Of a stretch of DNA of 64,000 nt, positions 23,709-34,700 are shown piece by piece. Where the stretch lies: positions 1,362,799 through 1,426,798 of the forward strand of contig NW_019091366.1 in NCBI RefSeq assembly GCF_001949145.1. The letters are read 5' to 3'. The notes beneath the pieces are model-generated. The model ran no database searches. It saw only the letters and a list, made by a program, of their open reading frames with translations, and was not told where the DNA came from. How positions within the stretch are numbered: position 1 is the stretch's first letter; the number at the start of each line of letters is the position of its first letter. This DNA comes from Acanthaster planci. Its lineage: Eukaryota; Echinodermata; Asteroidea; Valvatida; Acanthasteridae. Both the position numbers and the translations under genes were made by a program.

Positions 23709-26576
23709 GTAAGTCGTTTCTTCTTGTCATTCCTTAGAAAATAATTTGCAAGGACAAAATGGATTGCTAACACTCTTACAGGTTTTTATATATCAAGCAA
23801 AAAGTATTTTTTGGAAACCTCATCCTCAATCAATTAAAGCTACACGCAGTGCAACTCCATAAAACTTATTAGGCCTACCGTTTAAGCGACTGGCCTCGAT
23901 TGACTAAAGTGTTAAATTCTCTCCGTTGATGTTAATGAATGGTTAGCCTACCATTAAATATAGCCCTGGGTACTTTGTTACCCCTCTATTCAGTCAGCAA
24001 GGCCGATTTAGGCCTCCCTCTTAACTCCATCCCCGCCCGGTAATCTATCACGGATAATAAAGACGACGGGGGAGAAAAACGAGAGAGTCAGGACCACCTA
24101 GGAGCAAACGGTGGTGCTTAAAACTTAGCCCTTCCGATCCGGCCCATCAGCGCGTCGCTCATTATTCCCCCTCCTTTGCGGAAGACCAGGCAAATGAGGC
24201 CAAAGAGCGGTGCCTCCACTCAACTCTGGCTTGATACACCCACAGGGTACGGCAGCACAGGGAGAGCCTTTCACGGCTCTCTTCATTCAGACCTGATTGT
24301 AAAGGAGCGGATAGAAATCCTAATGCAAAGCGAAGGCTTGAAAAAAAAAGACATCCCCTTTCCCCTCTTCCATTCTTCTTTGCCCTCCGCTTTCCGACCT
24401 CCGTGAATGCAGGGGGGGGTAAGAACCTTCCTCGCGGCTGGGCTCCGCTCTCCAAGTGACCATCAAGCTCTTTGAAGACAGTAAAAGGTTTCCCGTCGAA
24501 GGAGGGTGGGAATTAAAGGAGAAAACATCCACTTGGGCATAACTACCAAGCGACCTTTTAACTCGAAATAACTACCGGCGAAAATGTATAACTAGTTGTT
24601 AAAAAACAGGTAGACGGCAAGTAAATTGTAACTCTTAACAATGATTATTGTCTAAGTTTCGGCTTGAAATAATGTCGTAGTATTGAACGACAATTAATTA
24701 TATTGACCTCATCGAGACAACTGCCTCAACCGTCTATGCATTTTAAAGTACTCTTGAAGTCATGTTTCCTCAAACGTTTACGTTTTATTAATTTATTTCA
24801 CCTCTATTTATGTTTCGTTTTATTCGTTTTGGAAAATTACGATTTAAAAACAAAAACAATACATGCCCTTGAGATCCTCGCTGTTTTCTTTTAATTTTGA
24901 CTCAGAGAGCGTTCAGTTATGTATATTGTAGCGTGAAAATTCTAACAAGTCCTCAGTTCTTATTTAATGAATCGTAGATATTCCATCAATAAGCACTCAT
25001 ATGCGCATTTTGTTTAAAGCCTTTCTTAATTCGCTCAAAGCTTAAGGCAGTTCTCAGCTAGCTGGAACGACGATTTAAAAAAAAATCATTGCAATTGCAT
25101 CTGGAGAGGATTTCTGAAAGCTGCCAGTGGCAGGACTTAATCATTTAGGGGTCTCGCTAAATGGCCATTAAACGAGTCCTTTAATTTGAGCCATTAATGA
25201 GTCTGTCATTCACTTGAGATGATTACGGCATAGGGTAATTACAGAATTCCTGAATTATCGGATGGTTCGTTAGCTTCAACGGATACCGGCCACTTTTTTA
25301 TCAAAGTTGAACTTTAAACTGCGGTTACACAATCTGTTAGGATTTTTTAATTATACATTATGAATCATGAGGTGATTTGTTGAATTATTTATTCTGTGTA
25401 TAGGTCTTATTTTCACTGATATCCGTTTTCTTTTTGTAAAATGACGCTTGACATATCTAGTTTTTATCGATCAGTTTTCGATAAGATTTTCTTTGTGTAC
25501 AATAGATAATGATAATGGCTAAATGATCAATAAATTGTGTAATAGAGGACAGGATAGAGTTAAGAATTACGCATACTGAGACAAAATTTGGTTGAATAAT
25601 TTCAGTGCTTTATAAATTGTGAAAATTATCAGTCACTTGTGCTTTCAATGTAAAGGTTGTAATATATTCTAAAAAGCCAGTTGAGGGTTTGATCTTATCT
25701 TTTAAGAAAACGTGAATTTGCCCTCAAAAACCAAAGCAGTGCGTCCTGTAAGTTATAATACACCCAAAAGAGAATTTGCATAATTGTAGAGGGATTGATT
25801 TGGTTAGGTTTACCCTTGCGTGAAAACATATGACAGCTCAATTAGTCCGTCAATTGTGTCTACGAGATCACTTGTGTTGTCGTTGTAACTGCGCATGCGG
25901 ACTTCATGGCTAAACAACATGATGTCATGGATCTGATGAGAGTGACTATATTGGAAAAAGTGTAAATAGGCTAATTGGAAACAACACTTACTACGTCAAA
26001 AAATAAAATGATTTGTTGCCATCTGGTTTTACAGAATGAATCATCCGAGTTAACACATTTCCTGGCCAAATTTCTCGGTAAAACAACCCGAAATTGTTTT
26101 CGTCTTACAAGAAAATTTTGAAAAAAATCGCAATTATTTTATTTAGAATATTAAAAGGTGAACATTAAGAACTAGGCCTACCTAGGTGAAATTAGAAGAT
26201 TAGAATTGTGGAAGAAACTATTAAATTATATTAAAAGTGACATGCCACGTCGGTGTTACAAAAGTTGGAACTAAATTCATTCTGAAATATTATTCACAAG
26301 TTTGGTTCAAAAGAAATTTAGGTCGGGCCTAAAGAGGGTCCCTCTTTCTGAAAGTTTTGGTAAAATTGCAATCTAAGGACGGTCCCTCAAAACAAAGAGA
26401 AAGAGACGTATTTCGTCCTCAACTCACAAGTTAGGTTTTACTGAATGCCAAACGGGATCTCACTGGGAAGAATAACCTCTACAAAGGATATGGTCATTCA
26501 GGGAAAATGGGTGTAAGTAACTCTTTCAGTAAAATCTACAGCTGATTTTACAGCAACATTTTCCTTTCTAATCCAG
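23709..26576 (+). other. Intron 1 of the NK7-class gene
   Basis: A 2868-bp GT-AG intron bounded by gtaagt and ctaatccag. It carries no recognisable exon. Around 25,137-25,300 there is a run of homeodomain-type cores (CCATTAA, CATTAATG, TAATTAC) and one CACTTGAG (25211-25218), the NK2-class type of site. Two copies of the octamer TAGGCCTA lie at 23870 and 26173. An NRF-1-like TGCGCATGCGGA lies near 25,890. Any enhancer role is inference. Confidence 0.9.
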
Positions 26577-26782
26577 AGGATGAGAATTCTGGCGGAGCAG
26601 CGGACCGCAAGCGCAAGGGGGAAGGCGAGATGCCGGACGGTAAGGAGAAGAAGAAGAAAGCCAGGACTACGTTCAGCGGGAGACAGATCTTCGAGCTGGA
26701 GAAACAGTTTGAGGCCAAGAAATACCTCTCTGCCAGCGAGAGGGCTGAGTTAGCTACCCTCCTGAATGTGACAGACACCCAG
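26577..26782 (+). CDS. NK7: NK7-class homeobox gene, coding exon 2 (residues 168-236, homeodomain positions 1-44)
   Basis: The acceptor is a pyrimidine-rich tract ending taatccag before AGGATG. The donor is CCCAG|gtaaat. Translation begins [15 protein letters not shown], continues through a Lys run (190-195) likely to act as nuclear localisation signal, and enters the homeodomain at residue 193. The core residues fall where expected: Phe8 (residue 200), Leu16 (208) and Phe20 (212). The segment [18 protein letters not shown] followed by [19 protein letters not shown] is what I recall of NK7.1-type homeodomains. It differs clearly from NK1, NK2, NK4, NK6, Hmx and Bar sequences. The exon ends in phase 0 after Gln44, so the homeobox is split between positions 44 and 45, a widely shared intron site in Antp-superclass homeobox genes. 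The exon is 206 nt long. Confidence 0.93.
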
Positions 26783-27260
26783 GTAAATTGTTCATAGCTC
26801 GTCACTCGTTCCATTCAATCCCTGTTCGTTCAGTATTATTGGTTTTCAAGGAGACTTGCAGCAAATTAAACATTCAGCAAATTAACATTATTATGTCATC
26901 ACTTCAAGAATGCGTTTTGGTTTATTCAGGTAACGAAGACAATGCAAACTTTGAATATTTCTAAAAATAAAAATTTCGGGCACAAATTTTAGAGACCTCT
27001 TCATCACTAAATGGACACGCCACTGATCTCACAAATTTCAAACAGATAACAATAACAAGATTCCCGACTGAAATTAGCCGATGGTGTAGACAAGATCATG
27101 GTCGACTTGACCGCAAAATGACACGAGACAGTGACCTCCAAAACCACAGCAATTCAAGCAAATATTTCCAAGAACCATTAATTAAAATTCGTACGTAAGG
27201 TAAATGTGAGTCTTTTTAGTTCACCCGTTATCATTATAGTTTGTACTCTTTACTGACATT

Positions 27261-27358
27261 CTGTCAATGGAACGTACAGCATGTCACTGTCAGGGGTCCA
27301 AATGACGGTCTGTCATTAGCACGTACAGCATGTCAATGCCAGGGCCCCGAATGTACAT
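27261..27358 (+). repeat. Two-unit tandem repeat, 49 bp per unit, in intron 2
   Basis: Unit 1 (27261-27309) and unit 2 (27310-27358) share about three quarters of their bases, with an identical central acgtacagcatgtca. The divergence indicates an old duplication. Function is unknown. The repeated core could be a doubled protein-binding site. Confidence 0.6.
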
Positions 27359-29965
27359 TTCCACCCTTCCTCTACTCGGCTGTTTTTCCAGCTTTTGTTT
27401 TGATCCTACTGCCACGACTCCCTGTATACCAATGAAATTCCCTTTCACTCATACTTCATAATTCGTCGATTAAGAGCGGTCCTTTCAGAACCCATAATTG
27501 CCTGTCGTCGGTGAGATGATAATAACATTAACAGTCATTTTGGTGTTTAAAAACCTTTCAGAAGGAAGATATTGTCGTTCGTTCGTGGGACCGTGTAATG
27601 ATTTAACTTGTTCGCTATCAACAGCCATGTAACAGTGATAGAGCATGCGTGCATAGAAGCTAATCTCCTGCATCTTCGCGTTTATATGGAGAGTCGACAG
27701 CGATGTTAGACCGTCGCCCATAACACAACCCATTACGGTTTCGCTTGCCGAACACGGGGCAACATCGCGGCGCGTTTTAACTCTTGGAATTGCCCACACG
27801 ATCCCATTGCTCACAATCAACTGCGGAAGTTTTTTTCCGTCTCGCTAAGCCATTTTTTTCTGTCTTCTTCCCTTTTAATCTTCCAGGTAGTTAATTTGTC
27901 GGGATGGGACAGTCGTTTTCTCAACCATTTAAGGGTAATTCACAGAGGCACTGTAATCGGAAAATAATGGATTTGAGGGTAAAAGCGGGGGCCGTACTGG
28001 CGGCAAGATGGCATTCCATTACCTTAACATGATTCGTGTAAATGGAGGGGGGTTAGTACTGTTGCTTACATAGCGCATTGTGATTGGTTAAAAGCCTCAC
28101 GATTATAAAGGTTGCCCATTCACATAATTCTTGGCTCTTTGTATCAAAATGGCAGGCACTTTCTGAAGCCGTTATATTGACTTGTAGGCGTGTCCACAAA
28201 ACGTATCGGAACTTCTGGCCAATGAACTTGAAGCTAACAGATCAGATGTTTTCAGTAGTTGATTTAGAACCCGAAAGCTATTAATGTCATTACGTACTGT
28301 ATACAGCCGGAGACATCTATATTGCAGTTTTAAATAAAATAGATATAAACACTAAGTCTTGTCGGCTCTATTGGAGATGATTTGGCGCCGCGATTGTGGA
28401 CTTTGCTATTTATGTGTACTTAAACTTGCAAATGAGTGAATTGAACAGACTAGAAATCGGCCAGTATGCCCTTAACCACTCTAAGGAATAATGATCGGTG
28501 GTGATTATAGCCGATAGATGCTGATGGTAAACTAAATTCTGTGACACCTTTTTCATGTCTTGCTTTTTTTGTCTTGCCTTTCTGTGCCTCTCACCTTTTT
28601 TCCCTCGCACATGTGGGTGACGTATAGTAGAAGTGGGTATAAGATAGCACTCCTACGACGCCTGCGGGACAGGTCCCGACCGAGTGCTCCGGAGTAGGTA
28701 AGGCGAGAAAGTTACCCGTGTCCTGTTTGCACGTACCAGTAGCGGGACGTCCGAGCTTTTTTTCGGCTGGATGTCGCTCCGGTGGCTCCGTCTGTTTTCT
28801 GCGCCTCCGGGAAAAGGCCGAGTTGGAGGCGTGAAGAGGAAGACGAGAAAAGACTTCTCCACTCTTGAAGAGAGTGTGACTGTATTCCACGAGTGGAAAC
28901 AAGATGAGGGGGACCGTGTAAACGGGTTAGACTCTCGGGGGCCCGACTTGATCCAGTTTGTCTACCCTGGTGGGACGGATGCGTGAGGGTTAACTCCTAA
29001 ACCACCAATGAAACAAGACCCTGCAGTGTCACCGCCGTCATCACCGTTTTCCCCAAGAACCTCCTCGCTCCTTGTTGGCATCACTTTCTTCATTTTCTGC
29101 TTTCTTTTGCTCTGATTGGAAATCCTCTTTAGTAAGACCAAGTAGGGTCGAGACATGATAACGAGTGAATGTGAAAGTCAGTAACAGTTACGATGCAAAC
29201 CTGACCTATGTCTCTCCATCTTGGTATACTTTAGCTACCCAATTCCTCCACCTCAAAAATAACTTTTATGTCTAGAATAAAATAAGAGAATACGCAAAAA
29301 TAAATATTACATTAAATCTTTTAAACAGACACTCCTACAACTAGACTCTGCACAAAGTCACACCTACCGGAATGAAAACAATAATAAGCGTAAAATGCCC
29401 TGACGTTTGGATTTCAATAAAAAAATCAATATCTTTTAATTCAGCCGCTCTCGTAGCAAAACATTTTAGTCACGGGCTATGTAGTTTTTACCACATAATT
29501 GACTCTCCGGGTTTTCGCTTTTCGGTAATGCTGATCCGCGAGTTATTGCCCTGATATCTCATCGGTCATGGCTCATCTTTTTTTTAGTGGTGTGGTCTTC
29601 TCGTGATATGGAATTTTCGGTAGATGTTTCTTTAAAAATTATTTCCACTGCAGTTTCATGCTTATATCTTAAGGTTTTTTTAAACATTGTTGGTGACATT
29701 TTTCGTCACAAATTTCCTTAATGTTTCCAGAGGCCTTTTGTGCTCGTTAAAGGTCGCCTACTCTCGAGCTTGCTCCGCAGTTTCTTCCATGGTTTATGTT
29801 AATATAATTCATACACCGCTTCGGGACGATGGAAAACACGTGTACTCATCGCCGTCGTCTGTATTAATTTTCGTCATAATTTAGGAGTAATGGAAAGTCG
29901 GCAATTTACAGGCGAGGGACCTGAATCAATCATGAATCGTGACAGACCACAGTGCTTTAACTATA

Positions 29966-30109
29966 GAGTGCCGAAGTGTGACGTCACTGTGAACCAGAAA
30001 GAGCAGTGCAAACGAATGGAGTACGCGCGCGTGTTGGTTCACGCACTGGTTCTTGCGCTAATGCCTTTTACACACTAATTGTGCGCGTGACGTATTCACT
30101 TCGGTACTT
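29966..30109 (+). mobile_element. Short inverted-repeat (MITE-like) element, copy 1, in intron 2
   Basis: About 142 bp, almost identical to 57989-58132 and in the same orientation. The ends are inverted copies of each other: AGTGCCGAAGTG at the left and CACTTCGGTACT at the right. Just inside are gtgacgtcac on the left and gtgacgtatt on the right. The centre contains gaaccag and ctggttc as further inverted pieces around a CpG-dense acgcgcgcgtgttggttcac. It has no coding capacity. An extra aagtgtgacgtcactt follows the right end at 30109-30124. No clear target-site duplication was seen, so the superfamily is open. Confidence 0.65.
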
Positions 30110-30849
30110 AAGTGTGACGTCACTTCAGTTTAAACCACTCCCACTGCACATTTGCACTGTTCATAGGGTTACATGCTTCGATCGCCGTTTACACGGAACC
30201 ATGGAACCGGAAGTTAACGCGCAACTTCAGCAATTGTCCAATGAGAGCCTGCAAATCGTGGCGCGTCCGCATTTGTGACAAAGTCACCTACGAACCGGAT
30301 ACCAGGCTTTAGTATGGCACACGTGATTGGTGGAAAATAGCGTCTGTGAAATCGAAATCTCTCAGCAAATAAGAGTGATAGCAATGTAACTTCCACAACT
30401 TTATTTTCTACAAGTCATGTAACTCATTTTTGTACAGGACAGCGTTGGTAGAAAATCTGAATCCCTTCTCATGTCTCAGGTTTGATGTGCATTTGTTTCG
30501 TAAAATATACCGGAAAAGTAAACGCCAAAGACCAAGACGGCCTTCGTCCTTGCCGTGTGAAGCTCTTGAAAATGTAGATTTATGTGGCTTTTTAAAATTG
30601 GTAATGACCAACAGTTAAGGAAAGAGGGGATTTAAGTTTTGAGTAATTAACAGCATAATTCTCATTTAGCGTGGTGGCAACTGATAAAAAATGTTGTGCG
30701 GGTACCAGTAAAGCCCTTTTGTTGATTATCTAAATGTTTTAGCACCAGCGGTGAGACTGATTCCTACTAGTACTTAGATTGCCACATGATGGAGGGGAAA
30801 CGTGGTTTTGAGGCCTCACAATGTTTTCTTTGTCACTTGGTGTTCGCAG

Positions 30850-31581
30850 GTAAAAATTTGGTTCCAGAACAGGCGCACAAAGTGGAAGAAGATGGAAGGG
30901 ATTTCCAATGCAGAGGCAGCCGAGCACAAGATTGGAGGACCAAAACACATCGACACCATACGGCAGAAACAGAACAGCGAGGCGGCAACAGCTGCAGCAG
31001 TGGCGGGAACAGCCGAGAAAGCGTCCTCGCCCCCCATGAGGGCCATGGCCGCTCCCGCTCCGGGTGATGATGACGATGACGACGAAGATGAAGAGGAGGA
31101 AGACGAAGACGTGAATGGAGTTCAGGAAGAGAGATGCGGCTCTCTTTGCCGTGATGATGGCGAGGATGAAATGGAAGTGGAAGTCGTTCCCGTGGCAGAA
31201 ACAGCAGTGGCAGTAACCGGGACTGAAAGCGAGCATGGGATGGAAGGCAGGAAGGAGAAGTGTCTCAAGGAGGAGGATCGGATATCAGGCCAGGAGGTAG
31301 GACAGAGGAGAAGACTGGCCTGCGAGTGTGACTCAGTCTTGCCCGTGTCCCACCATCCTTTGGCAGTCCAGACTCTCGCATCATCATCATCATCAGTAGC
31401 AGGGTTGACACCACCACCACAACCGCCATGCGAGGCCTCCATCGAAGATACTACGGAGGCTAAGGTGGGTCACGTCATCCTGAGAGACGAGGAGAACGGT
31501 GAAAGAGAAAACAAAATGTGGGAGAGCCACGCCAGAAACACCGAAACAATTCTTACTGATCATTACCACCAATGTCATTGA
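30850..31581 (+). CDS. NK7: NK7-class homeobox gene, coding exon 3 (residues 237-479, homeodomain positions 45-60, C-terminus, stop)
   Basis: The acceptor is ttggtgttcgcag|GTAAAA. The exon opens with VKIWFQNRRTKWKK, the complete recognition helix: Trp48, Phe49, Gln50, Asn51, Arg53 and Thr54. Gln50 with Thr54 predicts TAAT-type target sites and not the CAAG-type sites of Tyr54 NK2 proteins. Directly after the homeodomain comes GISNAEAAEHK, which matches my memory of the NK7.1 flank and is the best class-specific evidence. Farther on are an Ala-rich stretch (281-304), an acidic run of 15 Asp/Glu residues (309-323) encoded by GAY/GAR codons, and Ser- and Pro-rich low-complexity segments near 390-410. 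The frame closes with TGA at 31579-31581. A long minus-strand open frame over this exon is the antisense of the acidic run and is not a gene. Confidence 0.92.
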   Translation, partial: VKIWFQNRRTKWKKMEGISNAEAAEHKIGGPKHIDTIRQKQNSEAATAAAVAGTAEKASSPPMRAMAAPAPGDDDDDDEDEEEEDEDVNGVQEERCGSLCRDDGEDEMEVEVVPVAETAVAVTGTESEHGMEGRKEKCLKEEDRISGQEVGQRRRLACECDSVLPVSHHPLAVQTLASSSSSVAGLTPPPQPPCEASIEDTTEAKVGHVILRDEENGERENKMWESHARNTETILTDHYHQCH

Positions 31582-31740
31582 GATCAAAATAACCCTCCGA
31601 CGAAAAAACCCACGCAAGGGTGTGTCAGCTGACTGAAACGGAGTATAAATTCAATTGTAAATTTTGACAAATGTTAGGGTTGAAAGAAATAAATCTAATA
31701 TTTATAATTTGTGTATAAAAATAACCGAGTGTGGAAAAAT
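31582..31740 (+). terminator. 3' untranslated region and poly(A) signal of the NK7-class gene
   Basis: A canonical AATAAA lies at 31688-31693, 107 nt after the stop codon. A GT-rich stretch (gagtgtgg, then atgtgg) follows at about 31,725-31,745, as expected for a downstream element. Cleavage would fall near 31,705-31,720. The 3' UTR would be short, about 130 nt. Longer alternative ends cannot be excluded. Confidence 0.65.
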
Positions 31741-34700
31741 GTGGAACATATTCATGTTCCCAGCATCATGCTATTTGAAACGTTTGCAAGAGTGGGAATC
31801 TAAATGTAAAACTGGCCATAAGTGATGCGATAAAATCAAATGTAATTCCCAAGTATTTATACATATTTACTACCAATTGTGTATTTACGCAGCAAGATTA
31901 TCGATAGGGTTCACTGTATATAATACAGAATGCAAGTATCATGGTCAACATTTGGCGCCAATTTGTCGGCTTCAGTTTTACTTTGGATGTGAGTTTGTTG
32001 TTTCGGCAGCTGCGAAAAAATACTGGCCAACTATAAGGCCAATTTTCTATTCAAGTTCTGTCCCATCTTTACCCTGGATGAGCAATTTAGCAAATCAAAA
32101 GCTATTTGGCCGGCCCTTTAAATGTTGTCGTCTGAAGCATGAAATCACTGCAAACAGCAGTTGGGCACGCGCCAGCAAGTCCTTCAAGTCCATTCAGGGC
32201 GGCGACAGCTTTTCCTCCCCAAGAAGCTTTTCCCGCTCCGATTTTTTTTAGCTGCGTCTCGGTCTTGCGGAGACGAGAGTTAACGGGCTGTTACAATGCA
32301 GGCTCCGTGCCCGTCCGCTAAACCGTCGTCTCTCGGTAGTGTTGGCCCAGTCAGGTGTGCATCGCAGGTGGAATAGTAAATAGAGTATGGGAGGCTGGCC
32401 GCGCATATCCAAACATCGTCCAGATGCCGTTCTTTTAATACTTCATTGACTAACGCGGCTACTTGGACGAGGGGGACGGGGATAGCGAGTGAGGGAAGAC
32501 TTGAGACTTGGAGCATTTGAGGGGCGAAGTGTGTGTACACGGAGTGGTGCGTGGATGGAAAGCAAATCAAAGTAAATAGACAGGAGAAGGAGAGAAGGAA
32601 TAGAGAAAAAACCTGAAACGATTGAGAAGCTGTACAGTAGTCGATTTTCATCCAAATTGAAACCCAAGTCAGGCCGGCAGCGCGAGGTAGGGAAAAGGGG
32701 GATATTGTTGGTGTCTTGCCGTCCCGTGGGACTCTGAAGCCAACTTCAAAATTACTTTAACTGCACTCTTATTTTGTAGAGGGGTGGCACGCATCACAAC
32801 ATCCAAAGCAGTTTTGTTTATTTTTGAAATGAATCTGACGTTATACATCACACGCAACCTACAGTGCAAGTCATCTTCAACCTACATCCTATAAACTTCA
32901 GCGCAGATAGTGTGAAAAACTTTCTTTTTATTATGGAAATTTGTGCAAAAATAATTCACCAACGTTACGGTCCTTTGTTAGCGGTTTCTAACGATCAGGT
33001 TGCAAACTGCATGAGGTTCTTGAAAAGCTCCCAGCAGTTTTGTCAGTTTGACCACGCTTAACACTTCACGGGATGATGCCAGAGGTTAGGCTACCTAATA
33101 GCAATGTCAGTGCTGTTGTGTGATGCCAGTTATAATGCATGTCGAGCGTTTTCAGGTTTCAACCCTGGATGTGAGAATGCTGTGCCTATGACCTCCCGTC
33201 TCGGCCGCTTGTCGCGCAGTAAACACCTCACCAGATCGAAACAAACCTGGTTCATGGCGCGTGTTAGACCCATAGGTTTATTTAAAATCCAGGCTGAGTT
33301 TGTAAATGTTTATTTTTATTACCGAGGGGCACGTTCCAAGTGCTAAGTGCAGTCAGAGTGCAGTAGAGGGTGTGTTTAATAACTGCCCTTCGTGATAATG
33401 TTATTAAACATCCGTGCCATGTTTATTTGAAATATAGATTTGCACTGAGACAACTCGAAATTCATTAAAGAACTTAGCAAGTCGTGCGACACTTAACTAC
33501 AGCGCAAAGTTAAACCTGGTCTAACCAGTTTGCTGACTTTCATTAAAAAAGTGCATTATGCTGAGATATTTCTGTGTAATGTCACTAAAGTCATTAATCA
33601 AAATTCGGCAGTGGCTCCTGTCAGCGTTACTATTGCAGCGAGTCTAGGATCCCAGTATTTTTGGCCTGCTCAGTACACGTTGTAGCAAAAGGCATGGGCA
33701 CACGGAGGAATTTTCTTTGGGGGGCGGGGCTACCAAGTGGGGATAGGAGCATCCTATGAGGTCTTGTCGTGTGTTATGTTTGTTATACACAGTTTCCCTT
33801 TCTCAATTATGTGTATATCCATTTCTCTTTTTCTCGAGTCCAACTTCCTGCGCGTGATTTTTGTCCTTCTACATCTACAACTTCCCATCTTTTCGTGACT
33901 CTCCTTGGTCCGTCTCCTCTGTCCTCCTCTAGCATCAGCCACTCTCTCTCCTATTCCTCCGCCGTGTCTTCCTTCCTGCTCGAATGACTGTAATCAGCTT
34001 TGGTACTGAACCAGACACCGCGCCCCGCACTCAGCGCTAGTTTCCTGCCCGCTCCGTCGAAGCCCGAGCCGCGACGGGGAACCAGGTGTCAGACCCTCTT
34101 CGCCGGTGGGTAAGCGGCCGTGAAACCCAAACCACCCGCGTAACACCGAAATCCACGGAGATAAAAGAGAGAAAGAAACCAAGAAAAACCCCTTTCGAAG
34201 CAGATTCTTTGCGGTTTGGTGGTTGGGGAGAACGAAAGGGCCCCGAAGTCAGGATGTATAGAGATGAGATTCGTGATACGGTTTTTCCGATTCTCCGGAA
34301 AACCAAGCCGACTGAGGTGGTATTCCGCCCGTGGATAGACAACAGAAGTGGGCGAGTGAGAAGTCCACTTCACCGAAAACAAGCCGGTAGGAAGCGCCGC
34401 CGACGATCGGTATACCAGATAACTTGTTTTCGTGGAAAGAAAGAAAACAGAAACTAAGCAGAATCAACAAAAAACGAAGCAAAACAAAGCACAAATCCAA
34501 GAGGTTGCCAACTACAATATTTTCGCCGACTTTTGCACTATAACTATACACGTCTCGGGTCTGTCGCGTGGTGCTTTAAAGCTAGCCAGACCTGACCGTC
34601 AAAACTGGCGTAGTTTGTAACTGGACTGTAAACTTTAAATGTTGGTCAGAGTAATTTTGTTTACAAAGGCCTCATTTAATATAACGCTGGTGTGGTGATA

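Larger units (their letters stand above)
26783..30849 (+). other. Intron 2 of the NK7-class gene, splitting the homeobox
   Basis: A 4067-bp GT-AG intron bounded by gtaaat and gttcgcag. It contains a two-unit 49-bp tandem repeat (27261-27358), a GC-richer block (about 28,600-29,000) with reading frames on both strands that match nothing I know, and one copy of a short inverted-repeat element (29966-30109) about 740 bp before exon 3. No additional coding exon is supported, and joining exons 2 and 3 directly gives an uninterrupted homeodomain. Confidence 0.92.

Noticed and set aside
30739-31236. 165-codon minus-strand frame
   Set aside because: It is antisense to exon 3 of the homeobox gene. 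Its length follows from the biased codons of the acidic and Ala-rich parts.
34086-34457. 123-codon Arg/Lys-rich frame
   Set aside because: Similar-length frames occur on the opposite strand, no family was recognised, and no convincing splice sites flank it.
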